The notes under the pieces are model-generated. The model did not search any database. It had not been told where the DNA came from and saw only the letters and a list, made by a program, of their open reading frames with translations. The position numbers and the translations under genes are program-made. This document shows positions 22,501 through 34,298 of a DNA stretch of 64,000 nt, piece after piece. Source of the stretch: Rhizophagus clarus. Lineage: Eukaryota > Glomeromycota > Glomeromycetes > Glomerales > Glomeraceae. Position 1 is the first letter of the stretch, and each line of letters opens with the position of its first letter. The stretch lies in NCBI GenBank assembly GCA_015698045.1, contig BLAL01000196.1, forward strand, positions 558,001 through 622,000, written 5' to 3'.

Positions 22501-24144
22501 TGTATGGGAAGCATCAGAAATTAAAGAAATTTTAGGGGATAAGAATTCGGAAATATTTTCATATCATTTTGGTGTTGAACCTAACGGAAATGTTGACCCA
22601 AGAAAAGATATTCAAGGTGAATTAAAGAGTAAGGTATGTACATTTTTTTTTTTATATTTGACAATCGAGTTTTTGATATACTGTAATCGAATTGTTCTAT
22701 CGTAATAGAATGTGTTGATCGAACGTCATACTCTTGAAGAAACAGCAAAGAAATTCCAAATTTCTCTTGATGAAGCGAAAGCTATTCTAGCTGAATCTAA
22801 AGATAAGCTTGCAAAGTATCGCTTTGAGAAGAGACCTAAACCACATCGAGATGATAAGATTCTCACAACTTGGAATGGTAATACGCACAAACAATATCTC
22901 AAGTGTAATAAATTATTTTATTAATATGTGTATGACAATACTGTTAGGTTTGATGATATCAGCTCTTGCACGGGCGTATGACGCGTTACGTGATGAAAAA
23001 TATCTTGAATTAGCTGAGGGTGCTACCATGTTTATTAAAGATAGATTATATGATCCTGATAAAAAGAAATTATTGAGAAGCTTTAGAGAAGGACCTGGTG
23101 AAATTGATGGGTTTGTTGATGATTATAGGTAAGAATATATTATTAGCTAATTAATTATGTTTTATTAATTAATTTGTTATTTCATATTAATCCATTTATT
23201 ATTTTTAAAATTTGACCAGTAATTTAATTGAAGGTAATATCTATTAACTATATATAAACGTACCTTATGTTTAAATTTAAATTCGTTTCGTTTAATTGAA
23301 TTTTTATTTAGGTCTACTTGATCTTTATCAATCAACTTTCAACGAGTCTTATCTTGCTTGGGCGATTGATTTACAAGACCAACAAATTAAATTGTTTTAT
23401 GATGAACAAGGCGGAGGTGGATTTTTTAATGTAGGGGAAGATACCAAGAATATCTTAGTTAGATTAAAAGATGGTAAGTATGTTCTTTTAAATTATATTT
23501 CTTATACAAGTTTATTATATTAATCATTATATACATTATTTAGATCATGATGGAGCTGAACCTTCCTCGTAAGCACTTTTATTATTAATATCTTTTATAT
23601 GAGTTGTGTTTATCTCTCACATTTATTCTTTATTATAGTAATTCGGTTTCAGTTAGTAATTTGATTCGACTTGGACATATAATTGATAATGCAGATTATA
23701 ATTCTAAGGCTGAACAAACTCTAAAATATTTTTTTGGAACATTGGAAAAGGCTCCATATGCTATGCCAGCCATGATAGCAAGTTTAATGTTACATGTGAA
23801 AGGAATCAAACAGGTACGTTAAGTGTAAATAAAATAAATATATACATTTCTTCTAACAAGAAAGGACTATTATTAATTATTACTATACACATTAGTTTAT
23901 TGTTGTTGGACCGAAAGAAGAAGCAATTGTTCAACAATATATTGAAGCTATTAGAAAAAGATTCATGCCAAACAAATTTTTATTACAAGCCAAAGACGAT
24001 GGACAAGTATTGAACGAAAGATGCGGAGTGATTAAAAGTATTTTGGAAACGGATGATAATACACCTTCAGTTCGTATTTGTGAAAATTTCACTTGTGGTA
24101 TGCCAATTAAAGAAGTACACGAATTGGAAGAAAAGCTATCTTAA
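19579..24144 (+). CDS. SPATA20: SPATA20/YyaL-type thioredoxin-fold protein (DUF255), about 27 exons
   Basis: The frame runs through about 27 short exons from the ATG at 19579 to TAA at 24142-24144. The N-terminal exon (19579-19809) encodes [19 protein letters not shown], a mitochondrial-presequence-like stretch, with a second in-frame ATG at 19750 ([11 protein letters not shown]). [10 protein letters not shown] then joins [17 protein letters not shown] and the thioredoxin-like STCHWCHVM motif, the family hallmark. [36 protein letters not shown] and FPTVLKRM follow. The C-terminal glycosidase-like alpha-barrel continues through [55 protein letters not shown] and VDDY. Exons include 7, 13 and 14 nt micro-exons (20504-20510, 20857-20869, 23220-23233). 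The molecular function is poorly known. Redox or sugar-related roles are suggested by the folds only. Confidence 0.9.
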
Positions 24145-24298
24145 TTACAGGAAGTTAATTAAGATTTCTTCAGTATTTGAAAATAGTTACAAGATAAATG
24201 TTAATATGATTGTATTAGTAGTAATTGTAATCCGGAATTTATAAAAAAAAAATACATTAAAATTTTATTACTCTAAATAATTGCAGCAGATAGTTTAA

Positions 24299-25008
24299 CT
24301 ACTTATAAGAAGGCATTACAGCAACTGCTTTAATTTCAATCAACAACTTTGGCTACAATAAAAAAGTTTATTATTTTGTGAAATTTTTTGTTTTTTTTTT
24401 TTAGAAAGTGTATTAAATATTATACTTACAGAAGGTAATTCTTTTACAGCAACAGTGGTTCTACTTGGACCAGTTTTAGCATCAAAAAATTGATTATAAA
24501 CTTCATTGAAATCATTATAGTCATTCATATCTTTTAAGAATACTGTTAAATCAACCAAATTATTTAATGTTGCTCCTGATAATTCTAATATAGATTTAAT
24601 ATTTTGAATTACAGCTCTTGTTTGTTCTTTTATATCCAATTGAAAAGAACCATCTGGGAGTTCTTTTACCTAAAATACAGTATATACACGTTTTTTTAAA
24701 AGGATTTTTTTTTATTACGAAAATTTATAATTTAATAATCTTTTTTTATTTTAATTTATATATTTTTCTTTAAATGAAAAAATTTATTTACCCCTTCATA
24801 TCTAAAAAAAAAATTGATTTTGAGAAATAATTCTTTGTAATAACAATAAAAAAAAAAAAAAAAAATTTTATTCTTACGTATTATCAAAATTCCTTGAAGA
24901 AATACCAGAAACAAAAACGAAACCTCCAACAACTCTAGCATGTGGATAATTAGCTAAAGGTTTTGCTTTGTCTCCTGCTATAACTGCTTGCCCATTATCT
25001 TGTGACAT
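24299..25008 (-). CDS. RidA/YjgF-family protein, 2-aminomuconate-deaminase-like
   Basis: Four exons in phase: 24878-25008, a 10-nt micro-exon 24792-24801, 24430-24669 and 24299-24352, giving 144 residues. Family marks are [19 protein letters not shown], the [11 protein letters not shown] stretch typical of the 2-aminomuconate deaminase subgroup, [15 protein letters not shown], and the terminal [10 protein letters not shown] joined to [12 protein letters not shown]. RidA proteins form trimers and hydrolyse reactive enamine/imine intermediates. The conserved active-site Arg is in [13 protein letters not shown]. The subgroup acts in tryptophan/kynurenine breakdown, but that specificity is inferred. 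It converges on the SPATA20-like gene with 154 bp between stop codons. Confidence 0.88.
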
Positions 25009-25277
25009 TTTTTTTTTTTAATGATTCAGAAAAAAAAAAATCCTGTTGTAAAGTATGGTCATTGGACAGTTCTCTGACACATTAAATGCGTAATATGTCA
25101 TGTGATGTTAGTTTTCATTAACAGTTAAAAATGTTTTTCTCAAATATTTAATCATTTTCGTTTTGCATCTCACATTCTTTGATCTTATTGGTACATTAGT
25201 ATTTACTTATAAAACAAGCTTTCATAGTTAATGCAGTTAAGAAATATTTTTTTTTTTCACAGTTTACCACTTAATTG

Positions 25278-25440
25278 CAGCTACCTTCCAAAGATTAATG
25301 GATGAGTATTATGAGGACTTCTTTGGAAGTTCATCATGGTTTATCTGGATGACGTTATCATCTATTCCGATACTTGAGGACCAATTACAACAAATTTTTA
25401 CTAAATCCCTAAAAATGTTCTTTCGTAAATCCGATAGTTT
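25278..25440 (+). mobile_element. Decayed Ty3/gypsy reverse-transcriptase fragment
   Basis: One frame reads AATFQRLMDEYYEDFF, the classical segment before the RT active site. The next frame then reads MVYLDDVIIYSDT, the YxDD catalytic motif, and the first frame resumes with LEDQLQQIF. Two frameshifts within about 100 bp and the absence of other pol domains show a dead fragment. No LTR was identified. It is a cellular retrotransposon relic. Confidence 0.8.
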
Positions 25441-26389
25441 CAAATTTTAACCCTTGAATTCTAACTTCTAAAGCATAAAATCGTGATTTCGTGATAAACT
25501 TTGTCTTAGAATGACCTTTGTATCTTTGATCAATATATTATCTGTTGCTTGCTTTCATTCACTCAAACATATTACCAATTTCAATAATATGTAAACATAT
25601 TATATATTACGCATTTAACTTGTATGTACCTTTCATGCATTTCTATATGTTAATAATTCTTGCGGCTAATTCTATATAACGTATGCTATCTCATTATTGA
25701 TTTTGAATAAATTATCTTTGCTCTTATATTTGAATATATTGTAATTAATGTCATCGTAAGTGTTCTACTTCTGTGTGAATATTAAAGCATGTCCAGCCCG
25801 TCCTATTTTGAATAATTTCTTGTCATATATCGTTCTATCACTTCAAACCATTTTGTATTTAATTATAGCATCATTTTTTAAGCCTTTTTATTTTTGCCAA
25901 TTCAACTTTTAATTTATTCTCCATTACGAAAATGGTAAATACAATTCCAAAGATAACATCTTTCTCATCACTCAGTCGTGATGCAATATTTCAATATCCT
26001 TTCTTTCGAAAGCCATAAATAACGCCCTGGAACACCATTACATTAGTAATTAACTCGTTACTCGTATTAAATTTTCCTTCTATTCTATTCCTCTCAATAT
26101 ATTATCTTCAAGGCTACGCTAATCTTGACTGCAGCATCCGTATGAAATTAATAAACTAATTATTAATGCACGTTAATCAATTTATACACTTCATGTAAAT
26201 TAACGAACAGTAACACGCCGAATCTCATAGTGAACATTCATATAACATAAGTTCCTATGTTCAGATTTCAGATTTTACCAGCTATACTAAAATACAAAAG
26301 TACTTAAAGTGAAATTAATGGAAATACCCACTTTCCATCCTGATCATAAGCCTGTTATAGATAAAATACCACCAAGTTCAATTACTTAA

Positions 26390-26646
26390 TATAAAGCGCA
26401 ATCCTGTTTTACCAGAAGAAATTACAGAAAAAAAATGATTGGATTGAGCAATATTTGTGCCATAAATTAATTGTTTATGAACAAGCAAAAGGTCAAAAGG
26501 CTTTTGTTTATAGTATGGATACCGGAATGCAGACAGAGAATAGTAGTTTCTCAGATAAAGCAATGAAAACTGATTCTTTGGATAAAGCAACCCAAACAGA
26601 AGGTATCGATTTCTTAGAGAAATTAAAAAAACTAATATGTTGTTAA
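26390..26646 (+). pseudogene. Frameshifted coding remnant of unknown family
   Basis: Frame 26455-26646 reads KLIVYEQAKGQKAFVYSMD and DKATQTEGIDFLEKLKK. The preceding bases read NPVLPEEITEK in a frame offset by one at a run of eight A's (about 26428-26435). The compositional match across the offset suggests a single old coding exon broken by a homopolymer slip. The family is not recognised. Confidence 0.4.
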
Positions 26647-29231
26647 CCGATACAATAAGCATTTTATCTAATACCTAATTTTTATTTCATTCTCAATTCT
26701 AACATAATAAGTATATTTTTTTTTCTGGATTCGAACTTATGAGAAGCCAGACACGCAAAGTGAGGACCTCAATTTTTATTTTATCCAAGTTATAGATTAA
26801 TTATTACAGTTCGATTAAAATAGTCCAGTTCATACTGAGATGATCCAAATTGAACTTTTGAAAAGGACTCTTGATTTGTCAATTTGAAAAGTTCAAAAGT
26901 ATGTTAGAATTAATTAGTTATTATGATGTAATATCGTAATGCAAAAATTTGATTATTGAGTAAGGAGGTTGAAATATCACCGAACTACAGATGATATTGA
27001 TTCTAACTACCATACTCAATAACTGTGTAATTTGTTGCAGACGTTCAAGATCATGCTTCAATTACTTCATATAAATAATAATAAATAAATTTCAATAAGC
27101 TTATTTATTAACATAGTAAATAATGGGTATTTTACCTATAAAAATTGATACACGAAATGATATAATGCGTCAAAAATATCAAAGATACTTATGCAACAAT
27201 AATTCATTTAAAAAATATCAGTACGTTAAAACCAGCATGCATGACCCTATTTAGAGTCTATTTAACTGCAAAGGCTGCAAAATAATAAATAAACAAATGA
27301 AACTTGATATTTTCAACTTCTCATTTTTTTATAGTGGTTATACTTTTTCTTCATTATTTTAATTATCAGTTCAGTTCTAATGTGACCGAATCATTGAGTT
27401 GAATTGGTTCAACGTCTGATTCGGTGCAGAAGGAAAACTATGAGCCGAACGACTCAGTTTAATTCTAATTATTGTTGATGAATATGGGTTTAATAATTAT
27501 GAATGATTTTTTATGAATTTAATATACAACTAAAACTAAATGAAATCAATTTTGAAATTCGTCCATGTTCAAATTTTTAATTAGCTGATCTTGGAATTTT
27601 GTAAAGTATAATAGTGCATCAGCATATTATAAAAAAGATACCGGATGTGTTCAATTGGCTTGAATGGACTTGGGCTATTTAAGGTGATAATGCTAGGATG
27701 TATACAAGTACACGCTATGCCAAATATTAGAAGCTAGACATCATTTTCTCCAACCTAATTTCAAAATTTCATGAAAGATTAAACAAGCCAACCATCAACA
27801 CAATGACAAAGTTATTGAAGATGGGGGAAAAAAAAGTAGTTCAAAATACGGGAGAAAGAGTGGCGAAAAAAATAATAATTTTGGAACTTTAGAATAGGCG
27901 AGAATATTGAAAAGGTCAATGAATGAGTACTCAAGATATGTACATCTTTTCAATAAAAATAAAATCAAATATATAAATTAAGAGAAAAACATATTATCTG
28001 TTATTACTCATGACAATAAAAGAAATAGTGCAGTTAATAAAATTAAATTTGGTAACTTTATTTTACCTTCGTATTAAAGAACATCTACAACTCTTCAAAA
28101 TTCGATAAAATTTCTTGATTCTTTGGCAATAGTTTTTTTCTTGAGAATCATAACGTTCTCTATTATGAAGGTTTTCTTTAATATCGTATAGAAAAAATGG
28201 TTGATGATATAAATTGTCTATAGTAACACTAATTCACACGTGTATATTGAAAATGACTACGGAATTAAATTTCTTTTACAGTAATTAATCAAATTTGACT
28301 ATTCAGACGCAGTTACACAGTCTCTTGAAATATATATAAATCTCTAAATAACCTAAAATATTTGCCGAAGATGTCTATCTACTGTATACCGTACAGGGAA
28401 AGTTAGAAAATGAAATAGCTTTGAGAAGGCTGATTATTTATGGATGTATAAATTATACTGGAGAAGGAATTTGATTAAAGAACCTCCTAGAATTTTTATG
28501 AAAGCTTATATGTAGTCAAACCATTTGATTTGGGAAAAACCTTTTCAGAATTTTTTCGTTTGCAACCATCATTTCTTGTTTCTAAAGAATTCAAAGCAAC
28601 TTGACATTTAATTGCCCCTTTTTTTAGTTGAAATTATATTAGAAAGATTTCAATAATCTCGCAGAATGAGTTATCTGAATTTATTATTTCATCAACATAA
28701 TCTTTTAGTCTTCAATATCATTCCTTTGAAAGGGGATTTATGTACCACATACTGGTTCTCATAATGAATTTTGTCATTACAAAGTTTTTAATTTATGAAA
28801 AATTTTATTACGAAGAGGGTATTCGGATCACGAAAAAGTGAAAATTTACGGTTATTCTAATGAAATTATTCATTATCTTTTTCTTTTCCAATATTATTAA
28901 AGAATTTAAGAAGATTTAACAGATCTTATTATATTTGACATGTTGTAGACTTTGTAGCCCGTAATTATATTGTGTAAATACACGATTAACTGAAGTTTAA
29001 ACACGTGACATTAATAATCCGCTGATCCAATATAAAAAGTTTCCATATCGAATTTCCGTTATTGCAATTTGTACTGTACAACTCTGGTAGTACTCTGGTT
29101 ACATGAAATTTGAAACACAATGAGCTAAAAAAGATAAACAAAATCGTCCAACTCTAGAAAAAAAATTTTTTTTCTTAACAACTGTTATTATTTTGACATT
29201 CATTACCCACAAAATCAGTAAACAAATAATC

Positions 29232-32079
29232 ATGAAAGAAGAAGAGAATATTTGTGAAGAAAAAAACAACAAACCTATTAATAAATATGATGAACCAAAA
29301 ATTGGAATTTTCAAGATATTAGATTATGATTTAAATTTAAAAGAAAGAAAAATGAAATTTAAAGAATATGATCATGTTATATGTGAAGAATGTAATCAAG
29401 AAATTAAAAATTCTAATTTTATATGTTACAATTGTTATAATAATGAAACGGATTATAATGAACAAAATCGTATGAATTATGGAATATGTAAATATTGTTT
29501 TAAATCAAATGCTTCTTTCGGTTGTTGTAAAATAAAAATTTTTAAAAAATCAGATTATGAATTAAATTTAGAAGAAAGAAAATTAAAATATAAGGATTGT
29601 GATATTATTTTATGTGAAAAATGTAATAGAGAAATTGATAAATTAAATTATTATTGTTATAATTGTACAAATTTTAATTTTGAAATTTTTAAATCATTAG
29701 ATTATAATTTAAATTTAAAAGAAAGGAAAGAAAAATATAATGATTGTGATGATATTTTATGTGAAAATTGTAGTCAAAAAATTGATAAACAGGATTTTTA
29801 TTGTATATTTTGTTATGTTAAAGAAACTGATTATAATAAGAAAGGTCAAATGAAATATGGATCAAATTTTGGAATTTTTAATATATTGGATTATAATTTA
29901 AATTTAGAAGAAAGAAAATTGAAATATAAGGATTTTGATGGAATTTTATGTGAAGAATGTAATCAAGAAATTAATAAACAATACCTTTATTGTTTTCATT
30001 GTTATACTAAAGAAACTGATAATAATAAAAAAGATAATATGACAGATGGAACAACACAAGTTGGAATTTTTAAAATATCAGATTATGAATTAAATTTAAA
30101 AGAAAGAAAAGAAAAATATAAAGATTATGATAATATTTTATGTGAAGAATGTAATCAAGAAATTGATAAGAAATATTATTATTGTAATTATTGTTATAAT
30201 GGTACAATTAATGGTAGTTGTAAAGTATGTTTTATAGGAAATGATGATAATTGTTGCTCTTTTCATGAATTTCAACAATTTCTTGAAAATTTTAATAAAT
30301 GGGTTAGTGAGAATAAAGATGATGATTTATTTAAAAGACCAATAGTTGAAATTTCAGATTATGATTTAGATGAAGATGATAGACGAGAAAAATACAAGGA
30401 TTGTAATTACATTTTATGTGAAAAGTGTGGTAAAAAGTATCATTATAATTATTGTTATGATTGTTATGATAGAGAGATGGATGAATTAGAAGAATTAAAA
30501 TCTAAATTACGACCTCAATTACAAGATTATGAAACATTTTATTCTAAAGTATATAATAAGGAAACAAAAGAATTAAAAGAATTAAAAGAATTACAATCTA
30601 TTTTAAAAGATTATGAAAATATTTATTTTAAATTAGATGGTAATTTAGGAATATTTAAACAAATTATACAACAATTAGAAAGTACAAAATATTATATAGA
30701 TACTAAGAAAATTCTTATAAATAATATAAGATATAATGGAGTAAATGATTGTGGTCGCAAACTTCGTTCTTACTGTGATTGTTATAATAATGAGATTAAT
30801 ATTAATGAAAAAAAGCGTATGGAATTTGGAAAATGTAAAGATTGTTCTCAAATAAATGAGGATTTAAACGATTGCTTATCCTGTAAACCTAAACGTTTTC
30901 AAAGAGATTTTATTAAGTGGACTAGTGGAAATAAAATTATCGATAAATTAATACAAGATAATCAACGTATAGCGGTTGAAAAATATGAATTATTAGAGTG
31001 GATTCCATATGATAAATTTACAGATATTAAATATATAGCCGAAGGAGGTTTTGCTAAAGTATATTCAGCCAAATGGATCGATGGACAAATTAAAAAATGG
31101 AGTCAATTAAATAATAATTGGAGAAGAGAAGGTCCATTAACAGTCGCTTTAAAAATTTTAAATGATTCAGAAAATGTAAGCGATGATTTTCTATTAAATT
31201 GTTCTTATTTTATACTAAGTTTTATTATTTATTATATTTGGTAGTTAAATTTTTTTAATAAAGTTAGTGGTTGTATGTGTATAGTAAAATGCTTTGGCAT
31301 AACTCAAGATCCTATCACTCACAATTATGCTTTAGTATTGCAATATATGGAAAATGGTAATTTACGTTCATATCTTAAACAAACTAATAATTCATTAACA
31401 TGGGAACAAAGGTTGAACAAAATATATGATATTTGTCTTGCACTTCATAACATTCATAAATATGGATTAGTTCATAAAGATCTCCATCCGGGCAATATTT
31501 TTATTGATTCCACATTTACATATATTGGAGATTTTGGATTTTGCATGCCAGCAAATGAAAATTTCTCAGATTCAACCAAAAAGAATATTTATGGAGTAAT
31601 TCCTTATATTGCACCTGAAATATTACGTGGAAAACCACATACACTGGCATCCGATATATATTCATTAGGTATTATTATAAATGAAATAATTACAACAATT
31701 CCACCGTTTAGTAAGTTTCCACATGATCATTTACTTGTAATGGATATTTGTCGAGGTTTACGTCCAAATATTAGATCTAAAACTCCAAATTCTTTAAAAG
31801 AATTAATTAAAAAATGTTGGGATGTAAATCCAGAAAACCGACCAACTTCTGAAGAAATTTTTTACACATTATCAGAAAATCTTAATGAATATAAAAGTAT
31901 GTCTCATAATTTTAATGTCGAAACAGTAACAATGAAATCTTATGAAATACATCCTCAAGCTATTTATAAAAGTCGACTTCTTATTTCTCAAAATTTAAAT
32001 TTATCGGATCCTATAAATTGTTCTTCAGGTAAAATTATTTTTATTTTATATTATTTGTTCAAAATATTTAATGCTAATA

Positions 32080-32125
<46 letters not shown>

Positions 32126-32185
32126 GTAGAAGAATTATATGTTTTAAATTCTGATTGTTTAGAATGTGAAGTTATCGTTGATTGA
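29232..32185 (+). CDS. TKL-type protein kinase with six N-terminal Cys modules; central junction probably broken
   Basis: Start ATG at 29232 (MKEEENICEEKNNK). Residues about 25-415 hold six copies of a ~60-residue module: (I)FK..DY(D/E)LNL.ERK.KYKD, then CE.CNQEI.K, then C..CY..ETD. A CKDCSQI...WTSGN linker and the kinase domain follow: WIPYDKFT, IAEGGFAKVYSAKW (Gly loop), VALKIL (Lys), VHKDLHPGNI (HKD), IGDFGF, YIAPEI and NRPTSEEI. After the domain comes the HPQAIYKSRLL tail common in these fungal kinases. The last intron (32029-32129) is clear and contains a (TTA)n run. Between 31200 and 31264 the homologous intron should begin just after DDFL.N, but no GT donor in phase is present and the next exon is out of phase from its apparent acceptor. 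The gene may be a pseudogene or use unusual splicing. Substrates are unknown. Confidence 0.72.
32081..32125. repeat. (TTA)n microsatellite in a kinase intron
   Basis: About fifteen uninterrupted TTA units immediately before the TTGTAG acceptor of the last kinase intron, serving in place of a pyrimidine tract. Confidence 0.9.
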
Positions 32186-33144
32186 AGTTATGCCGAGTTA
32201 TTTGTGTAAACAAATCAATAATAATAATTAACTTTGTATTTTATTTATTGAAATTATAATATTTAAATTATATATGATTTATAACATTTATTATTAAATA
32301 AAATGTTTGGAAATAATTAAATAAATAACTTTAACTTGTTTACAAATAGAAGTTGTACGTAACAAGTAACCTATGTGCACTTGTATATAAGAGTAATCAC
32401 GTGCGGAAATTTAAAACAATGTACCATTACGACGCTCAATTCCAATTTTTTCTCTATCAAGGACTAACCATATTTGTGAAAGTAAAATCTTGTAAAATAA
32501 TGTGTATTTATCTGGAATTGCATCCCAAGTCCCAACATTTCTGAATTGATTTCTTCAAAGGTTTTGGTATCTTTGGTCTAATAGTCGGACGTGATTTAAA
32601 ATAAATATCATGTGGTTTATCGAGAGTAGAAGATTCTTTTGTATGCCATATTTCGGGTGCCAGTTATAAAGTTTCACATGCTGGTTTCTGAGGGTTTATT
32701 TCATTGCCAAATTATCAATACGAATATGATATCAACAAAAAATAAAATTAAAAAAATGTCCATAATTTTCTTATTTAAGACATTACACTACTCAAAAATA
32801 GGGCAAATTTCACGCAGACCGATTTTTTCTTTCACATAATATGGGTTCTTTTCTTTCAAATTGCAATGTGGCATTCATTAAGTTCACCACAAATTTAACA
32901 ACAGCGTTTACGGTAAATAAGAATATTTTGTGAGATTAAAATTAGTCTAAAATGACAAAGACGGGAATTTGTACCAGTTAATGTGATTTGATAACGTGGA
33001 TCTAATAATATAGCATATCGTGCATACTGATTATCATAGTTACATTAATTATATAGAAATTGTTCTTTTAAACAAATTTATTTCTAATATATTATACCTT
33101 CCTTGGCTTTGTGATAAAATATATAATAAAATTAGAGGTTAAAA
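32186..33144. other. Gene-free stretch between kinase gene and family-A copy 1
   Basis: About 960 bp. Short open frames (for example 32353-32544) carry no recognisable family and no splice partners. No repeat or element boundary was seen. Confidence 0.4.
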
Positions 33145-34117
33145 TTATTCCCAACATCTATTATATAATAAAATAAAAGCATCATAAAAAGATTGTTTAA
33201 AAAAAATACAAAATCGGTATAATATTTCAAAGATCATTTCATCCTTTTCATCTTTCTCCTCGTCGTCATCATCATCGTCATCCAGATCATTTGAATATTC
33301 ATATTCCTTATCCAAGATAGGATTAAAATTCACTAAAAGTCAAAAATTAGATGAATGTTGAGTGATGATTATTGAAGTTTCAAAAGAAATAAACGAAAGA
33401 TATAAAATACTTACAATGAAGTGCAAGATTCTTACCAAAGTTTCGATGACATAAAATTGTATTTATAAACGTCAAACCAAGTAAAACTATTCCTATGATC
33501 TCTGTAACAAAATTATTAATTAAGGTGGAATTTTTAGACTTAAAAAATTAGATAATATATTATAAATAGAAAACATACTAGTTAGCGATAGATTCTGATT
33601 ATACTGGTAAAACAGATACCTTGTGCAATAAGAGCACCATAAATTAGAAAGACGCTAAACTTTAATTCTTTTCTAATCTAAAGATAAATTTATTAAATTA
33701 AATTATAAAAAGATTAAATAAATAGATATACTTACAATTGTTAAACTGAACATAAGAGTTAATAGTAGCAAAAAACGTAATAAGATAAGAGGTAGTGAAT
33801 AATCATCATATATAAACACAACAGTATGATGTATTAATATACTGTATATAAAAGGAAACTATAAAATTTGCGTATAATATAAGATCTTACTTTTTATTAT
33901 ATCATTTGATATTAAAATATTGGTATGTGAAATAACATCCCAGTTAAAAAGTTGCTTAGAAATTTAATTTTTGATTTCAATTTGACTTACTTATTTTTCC
34001 GCATGACATTAATTAAAATAATATATAAAATGACAAAAGATATTATTATAGCACTAGCAATAATATTGCATTTCTTCTCATAATCTCCGGGTATTAATTT
34101 GATATATTTAGAGTTCA
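33145..34117 (-). pseudogene. Family A copy 1: truncated multi-TM membrane protein gene
   Basis: Exons corresponding to exons 3-9 of the intact paralogue at 54236-55997 can be followed: ILYIILINVM, VISHTNILISNDI, LIYGALIAQ, GIVLLGLTFINTILCHRNFG, and the acidic last exon NFNPILDKEYEYSNDLDDDD ending at 33145. Exons 1-2 are missing. A palindromic MITE and a Tc1 element lie just upstream (34207-35634), and no exon 1 is found beyond them. The copy is therefore 5'-truncated. It is paired with family B copy 1 on the opposite strand. Confidence 0.7.
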
Positions 34118-34206
34118 TGAATTTTTTTTTAAGACATAAATAAAAAGTTAAAATTAACGTAAATTAATTATAGAGATATAAATCATAGAACCTACTACCA
34201 GGAATG

Positions 34207-34298
34207 TATGGCGTACCGTGTAATTCAAAAGCATGTTGTTTTACAACAAGTGACTTGTTGTTTTTACAATATGCTTTTGAATTACACGGTACGCCATA
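34207..34298. mobile_element. Palindromic mini-MITE with perfect 28-bp arms
   Basis: TATGGCGTACCGTGTAATTC... at 34207-34234 is the exact reverse complement of 34271-34298. The 36-bp loop is itself partly palindromic (GTTGTTTTACAAC / GTTGTTTTTACAAT). The arms begin with TA. The right end abuts the Tc1 element, which used this end's TA as its target. Confidence 0.85.

Larger units (their letters stand above)
25009..29231. other. Long gene-poor region with decayed remnants
   Basis: 4.2 kb, rich in A+T, without an intact gene. It holds a decayed reverse-transcriptase fragment (25278-25440) and a frameshifted coding remnant (26390-26646), listed separately. A tRNA-like TTCGAAT word near 26727 does not fold into a tRNA. 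Short coding-like patches around 27640-27900 have several stops. The right end must hold the promoter of the kinase gene. Confidence 0.5.

Noticed and set aside
26700-26790. Possible minus-strand tRNA (GTTCGAATCCA word)
   Set aside because: The bases around the TTCGAAT loop do not form a 5-bp T stem and no anticodon or acceptor stem can be drawn.
29099-29314. 71-codon minus-strand frame
   Set aside because: Antisense to the start of kinase gene 1 and its leader.
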